From assembly GCF_023822005.2 (NCBI RefSeq), contig NZ_CP098806.1, positions 4,588,001 through 4,652,000 on the forward strand: a stretch of DNA of 64,000 nucleotides, written 5' to 3'. Positions 17,837 through 27,204 of this stretch are shown piece by piece. The position numbers and the translations under genes were made by a program. The stretch is from Dyadobacter fanqingshengii. GTDB lineage: Bacteria; Bacteroidota; Bacteroidia; Cytophagales; Spirosomataceae. How positions within the stretch are numbered: position 1 is the first letter of the stretch; every line of letters begins with the position of its first letter. Under the pieces are notes generated by a model. The model was given only the letters and a program-made list of their open reading frames with translations, ran no database searches and was not told where the DNA came from.

Positions 17837-18868
17837 TTAATCCATTACAAAAGGATAGTCATTCTCTACATAAACATCGGTGTAAGCCTCTTTCGGATCC
17901 GGGAATTCCGAATCTTCCGCAAACTGAACCGATTCGGCAACAATCTCTTTCACTTTTTTATCGATGTTTTCCAGATCTTCTTCTGATGCCAGCTTGTTTT
18001 CCAAAATCACTGCACGGATCTGCTCAATCGGATCGCGGTGTTTGTATTCTTCCACTTCTTCCTTAGAACGATATTTCTGCGGATCAGACATCGAGTGGCC
18101 TCTGTAACGGTAAGTCCTGAATTCCAGGAATGTAGGTCCTTCACCGCTCCTTGCACGCTCGGCTGCTCTGCCCACGGCTTCATGAATGGCCTCAACGCTC
18201 ATCCCATCCACAGGTTCGGATGGAATGTCATAGGCTTCACCCAATGTGTAAAGCTCCGTAACATTGGAAGACCTTGCAACCGAAGTTCCCATGGCATATC
18301 CATTGTTTTCAACAACGAAAATAACAGGTAATTTCCAGCTCATGGCCATATTCAATGCTTCGTGAAAAGCACCCTGACGAATTGCACCATCACCAAAATA
18401 GCAAATACAAAGGTTTCCGGTTTTGTTATATTTCTCAGCAAAAGCGATTCCAGCTCCCAAAGGGATTTGCGCACCAACGATTCCATGACCGCCTACAAAG
18501 CCTTTTTCCTTATCGAAAATGTGCATCGACCCACCTTTTCCCTTGGTTGTTCCGGTCTTTTTTCCATAAAGTTCAGCCATGATCGCGTTAGGAGATGTTC
18601 CTAATGCAAGCGGAATGCCGTGGTCGCGGTAAGCGGTAATGTATTTGTCGCCTTCTTTCAGCGCAGTAACGGCTCCCGAAGAGCAAGCTTCCTGGCCGAT
18701 ATACAAGTGACAAAATCCTCTGATTTTTTGCTGACCGTATAATTGGCCGGCTTTTTCTTCAAAACGACGCTGTAAAAGCATATTCTCGAACCAGAACATG
18801 TATTGCTCTGTCGGATGCTGTAATTTCTTTGGGTCTGATTTTTTCTTTTTTTCAGTAACGGTGGCCAT
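17837..18868 (-). CDS. pdhA: Pyruvate dehydrogenase E1 component, alpha subunit
   Basis: The 343-residue protein is the thiamine-diphosphate subunit of the E1 heterotetramer that decarboxylates pyruvate for acetyl-CoA formation. It shows RRFEEKAGQLYGQQKIRGFCHLYIGQEA at the N-terminus in two blocks, the TPP/Mg motif beginning GDGAIRQGAFHEALNMA and ending VVENN, and the phosphorylation-loop-like YRGHSMSDPQKYR. These fit PdhA better than branched-chain E1 alpha, although the two are close. The E1 beta gene is not beside it, as is common in Bacteroidota. It runs divergently from recF. Confidence 0.92.
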   Translation of the reverse strand: MATVTEKKKKSDPKKLQHPTEQYMFWFENMLLQRRFEEKAGQLYGQQKIRGFCHLYIGQEACSSGAVTALKEGDKYITAYRDHGIPLALGTSPNAIMAELYGKKTGTTKGKGGSMHIFDKEKGFVGGHGIVGAQIPLGAGIAFAEKYNKTGNLCICYFGDGAIRQGAFHEALNMAMSWKLPVIFVVENNGYAMGTSVARSSNVTELYTLGEAYDIPSEPVDGMSVEAIHEAVGRAAERARSGEGPTFLEFRTYRYRGHSMSDPQKYRSKEEVEEYKHRDPIEQIRAVILENKLASEEDLENIDKKVKEIVAESVQFAEDSEFPDPKEAYTDVYVENDYPFVMD

Positions 18869-18952
18869 GTATTTGGTTCTCGTTTATAAAGACAGAACTT
18901 TGTCTTAAAGTTTGAGGTTTGAACAGAGTCTGTTTTTGCCGTACTCACGCAT

Positions 18953-18960
18953 TAGATTTG
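18953..18960 (+). promoter_or_regulatory. Candidate -7 element of recF
   Basis: TAGATTTG is a perfect TAnnTTTG element 36 bases before the recF ATG. The -33 position carries only TGT, so this is a partial promoter match. Confidence 0.35.
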
Positions 18961-18995
18961 CGAAAATAAGCATAAACTAAATAACAAAGAAGTTC

Positions 18996-20096
18996 ATGTG
19001 GCTAGAAAAGCTCCATCTTACATACTTTAAAAGCTATGAAGAGAAAGCCTTCACCTTTGGGGAACATGTAAATTGTTTGGTTGGGGAGAATGGAAGTGGA
19101 AAAACGAACCTTTTGGATGCCATTTATTTTCTGAGTCTTACCAAAAGCGCCTTTCATAACCAGGATGCGCTCGGCATTCGGCATACGGCTGATTTCTTTG
19201 TTCTGGACGGCATTTTTAAAGATTCAAGCAGAAATACGCAGATTACATGCAGCATGCAGCGCGGCCAGCGCAAGATTTTCATGGCCGATAAAAAGAACTA
19301 CGACCGGCTAAGCGATCACATCGGCCTTTTTCCGCTGGTTTTGATTGCACCCAATGATACAGACCTGATCCGCGACGGCAGCGAGGAGCGCAGGCGCTTC
19401 TTCGATGGTGTTTTAGCGCAAGCCGCTCCGGGTTATCTCACCGACTTCCTTCAATATAATAAGATCCTAAGCCAGCGAAATGGCCTTTTGAAGCATTTTG
19501 CGGAACGTAATTATGTGGATGAGGACTTATTGGAAACCTATAATGAGCCGCTGATCATCCTTTCCCTGCGCATTTATCATCACCGCAGCACATTCATGAG
19601 CCGGTTTGTGCCATTGTTTTATAAAAATTACGATTTCCTCAGCAGCGGCCACGAACAAGTGGACGTCATTTACGAAAGCGAAGTCGCCAGCAAGGACTTT
19701 CCGGCGGAGTTCCGCAAGAACCGGGCGCGTGACTTACATGCACAACGGACGGGAAAAGGCATTCACAAAGACGAATACACCTTTGAAATCGACGGAGTCA
19801 CGCTCAAAAAATTCGGATCACAAGGCCAGCAGAAGTCATTTCTGATCGCATTGAAGCTGGCGCAGTTTGAATTATTAAAAGAAGAAAAAGAAAAAACGCC
19901 CATCCTGTTACTGGACGACATTTTCGACAAACTCGACGACCGCCGCATCCAAAAACTCATAGAATTAATCGACACAGGCTTCCTCGGCCAAGTTTTCATC
20001 ACCGACGCAAGGCCAGAACGTTCTCAGAAGATTTTAGAGAATGTGAAAGCGGATGTAAGGTTTTTTGAGATTGAGAAGATCAAATTGACAGAGTAA
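18996..20096 (+). CDS. recF: DNA replication and repair protein RecF
   Basis: The 366-residue SMC-like ATPase helps load RecA on gapped DNA with RecO and RecR. It shows the Walker A motif GENGSGKT at residues 30-37, the RecF arm segment LIAPNDTDLIRDGSEERRRFFD, the ABC signature FGSQGQQKSFLIALKLAQ, and Walker B ILLLDDIFDKLDDRR. Length and motif order are normal. It is not next to dnaA or dnaN, so the classical dnaA-dnaN-recF cluster is broken here. It converges on the guanylyltransferase gene and shares a terminator hairpin with it. Confidence 0.96.
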   Translation: MWLEKLHLTYFKSYEEKAFTFGEHVNCLVGENGSGKTNLLDAIYFLSLTKSAFHNQDALGIRHTADFFVLDGIFKDSSRNTQITCSMQRGQRKIFMADKKNYDRLSDHIGLFPLVLIAPNDTDLIRDGSEERRRFFDGVLAQAAPGYLTDFLQYNKILSQRNGLLKHFAERNYVDEDLLETYNEPLIILSLRIYHHRSTFMSRFVPLFYKNYDFLSSGHEQVDVIYESEVASKDFPAEFRKNRARDLHAQRTGKGIHKDEYTFEIDGVTLKKFGSQGQQKSFLIALKLAQFELLKEEKEKTPILLLDDIFDKLDDRRIQKLIELIDTGFLGQVFITDARPERSQKILENVKADVRFFEIEKIKLTE

Positions 20097-20123
20097 GCAA
20101 GCCGGGCCGGTCACTCTGTCAAT
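20084..20123. terminator. Bidirectional hairpin between recF and manC
   Basis: ATTGACAGAGT at 20084-20094 and ACTCTGTCAAT at 20113-20123 are perfect 11-bp arms. The left arm holds the last recF codons and abuts its stop. A second short pair (CAAGC and GCTTG) lies around the right side, followed by TTTT. It fits a shared terminator. Confidence 0.6.
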
Positions 20124-20132
20124 CAGCTTGTT

Positions 20133-21200
20133 TTAAACGTATTTCACATCCAGCTCCTTCGCCTCGGCGACAAACTCCTTCACTTTCTGCTCATCTTCTT
20201 TTTTACAAATGAGCAAAACGCCGTCGTATTCTGCGACGATGAAGCCGTCGAGGCCGTTGACAACCACCAATTTATCCATTGGAGTTTTGATGATCGAATT
20301 CGTTGTGTTATGCAGGATCAGATTGCCGTCCGTTACATTCAGGTTGGCATCTTTTTCTGAAACTTCGTAAAGTGATTTCCAGGTTCCCAAATCCGACCAG
20401 CCGAAGTTACTAAGTACAACGTGCACATTATCAGCCTTTTCCATAATTCCGTTATCAATGGAAATGCTGCCGCAATGTTGATATGCCCTTTGAACGAAAC
20501 CATCTTCTGTTTCCAGGTAATAATGGTTTTCCCCTCCTTCAAAAATCTCAGCAATGTTGGGTTGAAACTTTTTCAGTGCCTTTTTGAATGCATTGATATT
20601 CCAAACAAAAATCCCCGCATTCCAAACAAAATCCCCGCTATCTAGAAATTTGATCGCTAGTTCAAGATGCGGTTTTTCGGTGAAAGACTTCACTTTCTTA
20701 ACCGTCAGCTTGTCGGGAATGTATTGAATGTAACCATATCCCGTGTCCGGGCGGCTTGGCTGAATGCCCAGGGTCACCAGAATATCCTCATTACGCGTTG
20801 CGCCCAAAGCAATGTTAATGGTGTCACGGAAGTTCTCTTCCTTTAATATAATATGGTCCGCAGGAGCCACAACCACATTCGCATTCGGATTTTTGGCAGC
20901 GATCTTGTAACAGGCATAGGCAATGCAAGGTGCTGTATTACGACGGTTCGGCTCCAAAAGGATCTGATCGTCCGTCAAAGCCGGGATCTGCTCCTTAACA
21001 ATATCCTTATATTCCTGACTGGTAACAATATAGATATTCTCGATCGGGCAAACGCCGTCGAAGCGCTCAACTGTCTGCTGTAAAAGTGTTTTACCGGTTC
21101 CCAACACATCGTGAAACTGTTTAGGGAAGTCCGTTCTGCTGAAAGGCCAAAACCTCGTACCAACTCCACCGGCCATTATAATAACATAAGAATCCTGCAT
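20133..21200 (-). CDS. manC: Mannose-1-phosphate guanylyltransferase
   Basis: The 355-residue cytoplasmic enzyme makes GDP-mannose from mannose 1-phosphate and GTP. The nucleotide-binding motif is IIMAGGVGTRFWPFSRTDFP and is followed by KQF, the sugar-nucleotidyltransferase signature. VVAPADHIIL, GYGYIQY, SFTEKPHLE and WNAGIFVWN are the conserved substrate-site blocks. The short C-terminal beta-helix is present, but there is no fused phosphomannose isomerase domain, so it is the single-domain type. GDP-mannose feeds surface glycans. It stands alone here. Confidence 0.92.
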   Translation of the reverse strand: MQDSYVIIMAGGVGTRFWPFSRTDFPKQFHDVLGTGKTLLQQTVERFDGVCPIENIYIVTSQEYKDIVKEQIPALTDDQILLEPNRRNTAPCIAYACYKIAAKNPNANVVVAPADHIILKEENFRDTINIALGATRNEDILVTLGIQPSRPDTGYGYIQYIPDKLTVKKVKSFTEKPHLELAIKFLDSGDFVWNAGIFVWNINAFKKALKKFQPNIAEIFEGGENHYYLETEDGFVQRAYQHCGSISIDNGIMEKADNVHVVLSNFGWSDLGTWKSLYEVSEKDANLNVTDGNLILHNTTNSIIKTPMDKLVVVNGLDGFIVAEYDGVLLICKKEDEQKVKEFVAEAKELDVKYV

Positions 21201-21241
21201 TGTGAAAGGTAATTTTATTTATCCACACTATGAAAACTACC

Positions 21242-21274
21242 CAAAGCTAACTATAAACAAGCAGTTATGACCAA
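21242..21274 (-). promoter_or_regulatory. Sigma-A promoter of manC
   Basis: Read on the minus strand, TTG (21274-21272) and a perfect TAGCTTTG (21249-21242) are 22 bases apart. The start would be near 21235, about 35 bases before the manC ATG. Confidence 0.55.
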
Positions 21275-21297
21275 TCACAATGAATCAATGCGTCAAG

Positions 21298-21319
21298 AAA
21301 ATGCGTCTGGGCGCATTTT
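21298..21319. promoter_or_regulatory. 8-bp perfect hairpin/palindrome in the manC-TonB receptor intergenic region
   Basis: AAAATGCG and CGCATTTT flank a six-base loop. There is no T-run after it and it is not at a gene end, so an operator or RNA hairpin is more likely than a terminator. A direct repeat of GCGTGTAA follows within 80 bases. Confidence 0.4.
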
Positions 21320-21401
21320 ACGGGATAAATCGAAACCGGATACGCGAGGACAAAAGCGTGTAAGCCATCTTTATCACCGCGTGTAAAATGGTAATAAAGT
21401 A

Positions 21402-21409
21402 TAATTTTG
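21402..21409 (+). promoter_or_regulatory. Candidate -7 element of the TonB receptor gene
   Basis: TAATTTTG is a perfect TAnnTTTG match, 91 bases before the preferred ATG at 21500. No TTG lies at the expected -33 distance, so it may need an activator. Confidence 0.35.
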
Positions 21410-21499
21410 AAATGATTCAAAGAAAAAATAGTATAATAATGCTATGTGATAATGCATTATTATTTTAACTTGCTAAGACAACATCAACCCATTAAAACT

Positions 21500-24400
21500 A
21501 TGAACCATTACTCTACCATTTTAAAATTGTGCCCTCTGATTCTGCTGCTAATGATGCTCTCGACAGCATATGGGCAGATTACGATCGAAGGCAAGGTCAC
21601 AGAGTCTACAACTGCCGAACCGCTTGCCGGTGTAAGCATTCAGGTAAAGGGGAAAGTAATCGGGACCATCACAGATAACAAAGGAGCATTCAACCTCACA
21701 ACTACATCAAATCCGCCTTTTGCATTAATCGTTTCCTCTGTTGGTTTTCAAACTCAGGAGATAGCCGTGACGGGCGGCATGTCCAAACTGGACATTAAGC
21801 TGGCCGAGCAAGTTGTTCTGGGTCAGGAGATCATCGTTTCGGCTTCCAGAGTTGAAGAAAGTGTGATGAAATCGCCCGTTGCGATTGAGAAAATGGACAT
21901 CAGGAATATCCGGGAAACGCCGTCGGCGAACTTTTACGATGCCCTGGCCAATCTGAAAGGCATTGATATGACCACACAGGGTGTCTTGTTTAAATCCGTG
22001 AATATGCGTGGATTTGGCAGCACGGGCAATCCTAGGACTGTCCAAATGATCGACGGGATGGATAACCAGGCTCCGGGATTGAATTTTCCATTGGATAATA
22101 TCATCGGCATGTCTGAGCTGGATGTTGAAAATGTGGAAGTTTTGCCAGGCGCAGCCTCGGCGCTTTACGGGCCTAACGCGATCAATGGTCTGATCCTCAT
22201 GAATAGTAAAAGCCCTTTTTTATATCAGGGATTAAGCGCCAATGTGAAATCGGGTGTGATGCACGAATCCAACCGCTCCAAAGCAACAACGCCGTTTATC
22301 GACGGGACCATTCGTTATGCCAAAGCATTCAATAACAAAGTGGCTTTCAAAGTAAATCTGTCTTACATTACTGCAAAAGACTGGGAAGCAACGAATTACA
22401 ACAACTTGAATGTGGGCGGAACTTCCGATCCCAGGCGTGGTGCAGGAACAGATAATGATTATGACGGTGTGAATGTTTACGGAGATGAAGTCCAGACCAA
22501 CATTAATGCGGTTGCGGGCACATTGGCCGCCAATGGTTTGATCCCGCAAGCTGCCGTGGCGCTCGTTCCGAATACATTTGTGAGCCGCACGGGTTATCAA
22601 GAAAAGGACATTGTCGATTATAATACCAAAAGTTTCAAAGCCAACGCGGCGCTTCATTACCGGATCAACGAAAAAATTGAGGCCATTGCACAGGTTAATT
22701 ATGGTTATGGAACAACGGTTTACACAGGAACAGGCCGTTATTCGCTCCGTGACTTCAATCTGACGCAAGCCAAGCTCGAATTAAAAGCAGATAATTTCAC
22801 CGTACGGGCATACACCACCCAGGAGCGCTCTGGGAAATCCTACCTGGCCGGGCTAGCCGCCGTTTCCATGCTAAACGATTTCAAGCCGCATGCCACGTGG
22901 TTTGGCGAATATGTAGGCGCATTTGCAACCGCTCGTGGCGCAGGAATGCCCGAAGATCAGGCGCATTTGGCGGCGCGGGGCGTGGCGGATAAAGGCATGC
23001 CTATGCCTGGAACTGCCGCATATGATCAGTTATTGGATAAATACAGAAATCTGGCAATTGTGAATGGTGGGGGCGGTTTCGCAGACAAAACCAATCTCTA
23101 CCATATCGAAGGATTTTATAATTTCAAAAATCAGATCAAATTTGTAGAGCTGCTGGCCGGGGCCAATTATCGGCTTTACGAGCTGAGATCCGCAGGGACT
23201 TTATTTGCAGACACCAAAGAAGGCCGCGATGGCAAAATCCCCATCTCAGAATTCGGTGCATTTTTACAGGCCGGAAAAACCATTTTGAATGATCATTTGA
23301 AATTAACCGGCTCCATTCGTTATGACAAAAACGAAAATTTCGACGGACAATTTACACCCAGGATTTCTGCGGTAACCACATTCGGCGAACACAACATTCG
23401 CCTGTCTTACCAAACCGGCTTCCGCATTCCAACCACCCAAAACCAGTACATTGATCTCAGAACCCCATCGGGAACATTGATCGGTGGCTTGCCGGAATTC
23501 GATTCCAGGTATAATCTTTCCAGCGGGATTTTACGACAAAATCTTTCAGAAGATGCTATTATGCAAGTAATTGCGAGCGATCCGAGCATTGTGCAGAATG
23601 CCACAAATTATGCAAAAGCAGCAGTAACCCAGCAAGCCACCACTGCCATCACTGCCGCGGTAACGGCCCAGGTAACGACGGCTGTGAACCAGGGCGTTGC
23701 TTCCGGAACCGTCCCAAATTCGCCAGGCGCCATCCAGGCAGCGATCACAGCGGGCGTAAACCAGGCTTTGCCGGGCGTTCTTTCTGCCCAGCTGCCGGGA
23801 ATTCTGGCCGCGCAGGTTCCGGGTTTAGTGCCTAATCTGGCCAAGGCTTATGCTTTGGCAAAATTGCCCAAATACAAACCGGTAAAACTGAAACCAGAAC
23901 GCATTGCTTCTTATGAGATTGGTTATAAAGCAGTTATTGCTAAAAAACTTTTCGTTGATGCCTATTACTACATTAGCAAATACAAAAATTTCATCGGTGG
24001 AACAGTGATTGTCGTGCCGACAGCCGCAGCTGCTCCCGGTCTGCCTATCGAATCGGGCATTGGTGTTGGGAATTTCAATGGTTATTCCAGAACGGTGAAC
24101 ACTACGGAGACCATTACTACAAGAGGGTTTGCGATTGGACTGACTTATGCGTTGCCAAAAGGATTTAACATTGGAGGAAATGTTGCCAATAACGAGCTGA
24201 ATGATTTTAAACCGTCGCCGGAAGTTCAGTATTCGCAGTTTAACACGCCGAAATATCGTTATAACCTCACATTTGGCAGAAGAATTACGAGCAACAACTC
24301 GGTTGGATTTAACATTGCCTACAAATATCAGCAGGCGTTCTTGTGGGAATCAAGCTTTGTGTTGCCGACAACAACGGACGTGCCGGTTTTCTCAAACACG

Positions 24401-24580
24401 CGTGTGCCTTCGGTGAGCGTACTTGATGCGCAGGTGAGTTACAAGGTCAACGCATTGAAATCCATCATCAAACTGGGCGGCACCAATTTGTTTGGCAAAT
24501 CATACATACAGGCTTATGGAAGTCCGAATGTGGGTTCCACTTATTATGTTTCTATCACATTTGATGAATTACTGAACTAG
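21500..24580 (+). CDS. TonB-dependent outer-membrane receptor with Ala-rich insertion
   Basis: This is a large outer-membrane receptor of 1026 residues from the ATG at 21500, which gives a clean signal peptide ending in LSTAYGQ. An earlier in-frame ATG at 21446 would only add 18 residues before it. A carboxypeptidase-D-like beta-sandwich (GKVTESTTAEPLAGVSI) follows, then a TonB box and plug (IIVSASRVEESVMKSPVAIE, PGAASALYGPNAINGLI) and the beta-barrel ending in aromatic-rich YYVSITFDELLN. The lack of STN and SusC features suggests a siderophore/metal-type receptor, but the ligand is unknown. Residues about 699-790 form an unusual Ala/Val/Gln/Thr-rich stretch inside the barrel. No SusD-like gene follows. 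Confidence 0.88.
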   Translation: MNHYSTILKLCPLILLLMMLSTAYGQITIEGKVTESTTAEPLAGVSIQVKGKVIGTITDNKGAFNLTTTSNPPFALIVSSVGFQTQEIAVTGGMSKLDIKLAEQVVLGQEIIVSASRVEESVMKSPVAIEKMDIRNIRETPSANFYDALANLKGIDMTTQGVLFKSVNMRGFGSTGNPRTVQMIDGMDNQAPGLNFPLDNIIGMSELDVENVEVLPGAASALYGPNAINGLILMNSKSPFLYQGLSANVKSGVMHESNRSKATTPFIDGTIRYAKAFNNKVAFKVNLSYITAKDWEATNYNNLNVGGTSDPRRGAGTDNDYDGVNVYGDEVQTNINAVAGTLAANGLIPQAAVALVPNTFVSRTGYQEKDIVDYNTKSFKANAALHYRINEKIEAIAQVNYGYGTTVYTGTGRYSLRDFNLTQAKLELKADNFTVRAYTTQERSGKSYLAGLAAVSMLNDFKPHATWFGEYVGAFATARGAGMPEDQAHLAARGVADKGMPMPGTAAYDQLLDKYRNLAIVNGGGGFADKTNLYHIEGFYNFKNQIKFVELLAGANYRLYELRSAGTLFADTKEGRDGKIPISEFGAFLQAGKTILNDHLKLTGSIRYDKNENFDGQFTPRISAVTTFGEHNIRLSYQTGFRIPTTQNQYIDLRTPSGTLIGGLPEFDSRYNLSSGILRQNLSEDAIMQVIASDPSIVQNATNYAKAAVTQQATTAITAAVTAQVTTAVNQGVASGTVPNSPGAIQAAITAGVNQALPGVLSAQLPGILAAQVPGLVPNLAKAYALAKLPKYKPVKLKPERIASYEIGYKAVIAKKLFVDAYYYISKYKNFIGGTVIVVPTAAAAPGLPIESGIGVGNFNGYSRTVNTTETITTRGFAIGLTYALPKGFNIGGNVANNELNDFKPSPEVQYSQFNTPKYRYNLTFGRRITSNNSVGFNIAYKYQQAFLWESSFVLPTTTDVPVFSNTRVPSVSVLDAQVSYKVNALKSIIKLGGTNLFGKSYIQAYGSPNVGSTYYVSITFDELLN

Positions 24581-24584
24581 AAGC

Positions 24585-24608
24585 TGGCTTACTTTTCGCC
24601 GTAAGCCA
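24585..24608. terminator. Hairpin shared by the TonB receptor and upp ends
   Basis: TGGCTTAC at 24585-24592 and GTAAGCCA at 24601-24608 form a perfect 8-bp stem with loop TTTTCGCC. The stem contains the upp stop codon and lies 5 bases past the receptor stop. It could serve both convergent genes. Confidence 0.5.
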
Positions 24609-25233
24609 AATCACCAGCATCGCCAAGTCCGGGCACAATGTACCAGTGCTCATTGAGTTTCTGATCGACTGCGCCTAGCCATAACCGGCAGTGCGGAATG
24701 CGTTTTTGAAGATAATCGACGCCTTCGGGACTTGCAATGACGGAGGCAATGTGGGTTTGCGCGGGGATTCCGAAGCGGAGCAAAGCATGATAAACTTTCT
24801 CCATGGAACGCCCTGTCGCAAGCATTGGATCTATTAATATTAGTATTTTCCCGGTAAGGTCCGGGCTGGTAATGTAGTCCATCTCAACCTCAAACTCCTC
24901 TTCCGCATTGATATGATGACCCCGGTAAGCGCCGATAAATGCATTATCCGCCTTATCAAACATATTTAAAAAGCCCTCGTGCAATGGCAGTCCGGCACGT
25001 AAAATCGTGGCCAGAACCACGGGTTGCAACAATGTTCGGGAAGAAGCCTGTCCTAGTGGCGTCTCAACTTGCTCTGTTTTAAATGTGAGCGTTTTGGAAA
25101 GTTCGTAAGCCAGCAACTCTCCCACCCGTTCCAGATTTCTGCGGAACCGCATCCTGTCTTTCTGCAAATTTACGTCACGCAATTCGGCCAGATAATGATC
25201 GGCGATAGAAGGTTTTTGGGAAAGTAAAAACAT
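24589..25233 (-). CDS. upp: Uracil phosphoribosyltransferase
   Basis: The 214-residue salvage enzyme makes UMP from uracil and PRPP. The PRPP-binding loop LILIDPMLATGRSMEKV is intact, and the uracil-site end is GLGDAGDLAYG. The N-terminal half has the family LRAGLPLHEGFL segment. The length matches bacterial Upp. It is a single gene between two outer-membrane protein genes and is read towards the TonB receptor. Nothing unusual is seen. Confidence 0.94.
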   Translation of the reverse strand: MFLLSQKPSIADHYLAELRDVNLQKDRMRFRRNLERVGELLAYELSKTLTFKTEQVETPLGQASSRTLLQPVVLATILRAGLPLHEGFLNMFDKADNAFIGAYRGHHINAEEEFEVEMDYITSPDLTGKILILIDPMLATGRSMEKVYHALLRFGIPAQTHIASVIASPEGVDYLQKRIPHCRLWLGAVDQKLNEHWYIVPGLGDAGDLAYGEK

Positions 25234-25358
25234 AGTTCGGACAGTTTTTTAAACTACTCCATGCAAGATAATACAAATTCATTGACGTAATTTGGAAGAG
25301 TTATTTGAAAAATAATCCGCAAACGGTGAATTGTGTGAACAGTAGATTTTTTTTGCCT

Positions 25359-27146
25359 ATGGATCAAGGAATTATCCGGCTTTTCAAAATATTGATTTTA
25401 CCACTGATATCCCTGTCATACGTACATGCACAAAGCTCCTTTGTTCCTTTCAATGACGATTATTACCATTTAATTGATCGTTTAGAGATCAAAAGGGGCA
25501 AATTCACAGAAGGTTTTCACGCCAACGTCAAGCCCTTCGAACGAAAAGCCGTGGTCTCGTTAACCGATTCCATATTAAAGGAAGGAACTATAACTCTGAC
25601 GGAACGCGATTGGGAAACAATCGATTATTTGCGGGAAGATAGCTGGGAATGGACAAAAGGAATGATCGCTACGGATTCGCTGAAATATGACAAGCTGGCC
25701 AGATTAGGCCTTTTTAAAGATCCGCCTCCGGGCCAGAAACGCAAGTTCTTCCATCATCCCGCCGACCTTTTCAGCATTCACAACAAAGATTTCGACCTGC
25801 ATTTTAATTTTACTACAACGAACTTTATAGGCGGCGATAACAGCTACGGCAAAAACTTCGGTACACGCATTGATTCAACTCCATCACAATTATGGGGAAC
25901 GAGCCGGGGCGTTGAGATCAGGGGAATGATCAATGAAAAGCTTGGATTCTATACGTACGTTACGGATAGCCAGGGCCGTTATCCCCGCTATATGAATGAT
26001 TTTAAGCACTCGGAATATGGCTTTCCTGGCGAAGGACTTGCCAAGACAACCCGCAACAACGGCATTGACTTTCTGACAGCACGGGGTTACATTACTTTTA
26101 GGCCCTTGAAGAGCATTAATGTGAAATTTGGCCACGACCACAACGTTTTCGGCAGCGGTTACCGGTCACTTATTTTATCAGATAACAGCAGTCCATATCT
26201 TTTTTTAAGACTTGATACACAGCTTGGTAAGTTTCATTATACCAATCTTTACACAAGCATGATCAATTCCCATAAGGATGCCAAGGACGGATTGCTGAGA
26301 GGTAAAAAATTTGCGGCCATTCACCATTTAAGCGTTAATCTGACGGACAAGATTAACATAGGCGTATTTGAGGCAGAGGTTTTTAACCGCGATTCTGTGG
26401 GCGGAGGTTATGACCTGAATTATCTTAACCCGATCATTTTTTACCGTTATGTAGAATCTTACCTTGGAAGCCAGGACAATGCGCTTTTGGGTTTCGATTT
26501 TCGCTGGCTGGTTGCCAATAAGGCTTCCATTTACAGCCAGTTTGTGCTCGATGAGTTTTTGACAAAATTCCTTTTTAATGGCAGCGGTTCCTGGACGAAT
26601 AAATACAGTTTTCAGCTTGGCGGAAAATATGTGGATGCTTTCGGTGTGCCTAATTTGGATTTGCAGGCAGAGTATAATGTTGTACGTCCCTACACTTATT
26701 CACATAAGGACGGGGGCGCCAATTACGTGCATTATGGACAATCATTGACGCACCCGTTAGGCGCAAATTTCCGTGAATATCTGGGTATAATCCGCTATAA
26801 GGCCACTTCGCGCCTTTCTTTTTACGGAACGATCATGATGGCAAATCAAGGCCGTGATCCGAGTAACAATAAAAATATGAGCTATGGGGGCGACATTACC
26901 AAAAGCTATGAGAACCGCAATGTAGACCGTGACGGCGATCTCAACCAGAAGATCGGCCAGGGCATTAAAGCGTCCACTGCTTACACGGACTTGCGGGCAA
27001 GCTATTCGCTGGCGCACAATTTATTTATTGATGGCCGTTTTCTCCAAAGAAGAATTAATTCTCCCGACGAATCAATAGCCGCCAAATCAACGGTTTGGTC
27101 TCTGGCACTGCGCTATAACATGGCTTTCCGCCAGCAGACTTACTAG
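25359..27146 (+). CDS. Wzi-like capsule-assembly outer-membrane beta-barrel protein
   Basis: From the ATG at 25359 the product has 595 residues and a good signal peptide (LFKILILPLISLSYVHAQ). An in-frame TTG at 25305 is possible but spoils the peptide. The mature part begins with a helical region (DDYYHLIDRLEIKRG and FHANVKPFERKAV) followed by aromatic-rich amphipathic strands such as INVKFGHDHNVFGSGYRSLIL, typical of the Wzi family and related Bacteroidota barrel proteins. Such proteins anchor capsule or surface polysaccharide to the outer membrane, and some relate to gliding proteins. No capsule genes flank it. The fold class is secure, the exact role inferred. Confidence 0.7.
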   Translation: MDQGIIRLFKILILPLISLSYVHAQSSFVPFNDDYYHLIDRLEIKRGKFTEGFHANVKPFERKAVVSLTDSILKEGTITLTERDWETIDYLREDSWEWTKGMIATDSLKYDKLARLGLFKDPPPGQKRKFFHHPADLFSIHNKDFDLHFNFTTTNFIGGDNSYGKNFGTRIDSTPSQLWGTSRGVEIRGMINEKLGFYTYVTDSQGRYPRYMNDFKHSEYGFPGEGLAKTTRNNGIDFLTARGYITFRPLKSINVKFGHDHNVFGSGYRSLILSDNSSPYLFLRLDTQLGKFHYTNLYTSMINSHKDAKDGLLRGKKFAAIHHLSVNLTDKINIGVFEAEVFNRDSVGGGYDLNYLNPIIFYRYVESYLGSQDNALLGFDFRWLVANKASIYSQFVLDEFLTKFLFNGSGSWTNKYSFQLGGKYVDAFGVPNLDLQAEYNVVRPYTYSHKDGGANYVHYGQSLTHPLGANFREYLGIIRYKATSRLSFYGTIMMANQGRDPSNNKNMSYGGDITKSYENRNVDRDGDLNQKIGQGIKASTAYTDLRASYSLAHNLFIDGRFLQRRINSPDESIAAKSTVWSLALRYNMAFRQQTY

Positions 27147-27174
27147 TAATCAACGACTTCCTTTATTTTTACAC

Positions 27175-27189
27175 TGATAAATTTTATCA
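27175..27189. promoter_or_regulatory. 15-base perfect palindrome upstream of nadC
   Basis: TGATAAATTTTATCA is symmetrical around a single central T and ends 15 bases before the nadC ATG. This is the position of an operator or of a hairpin covering the ribosome site. No regulator gene is adjacent, so the binding protein is unknown. Confidence 0.4.
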
Positions 27190-27204
27190 AAAACCATACG
27201 TAAT

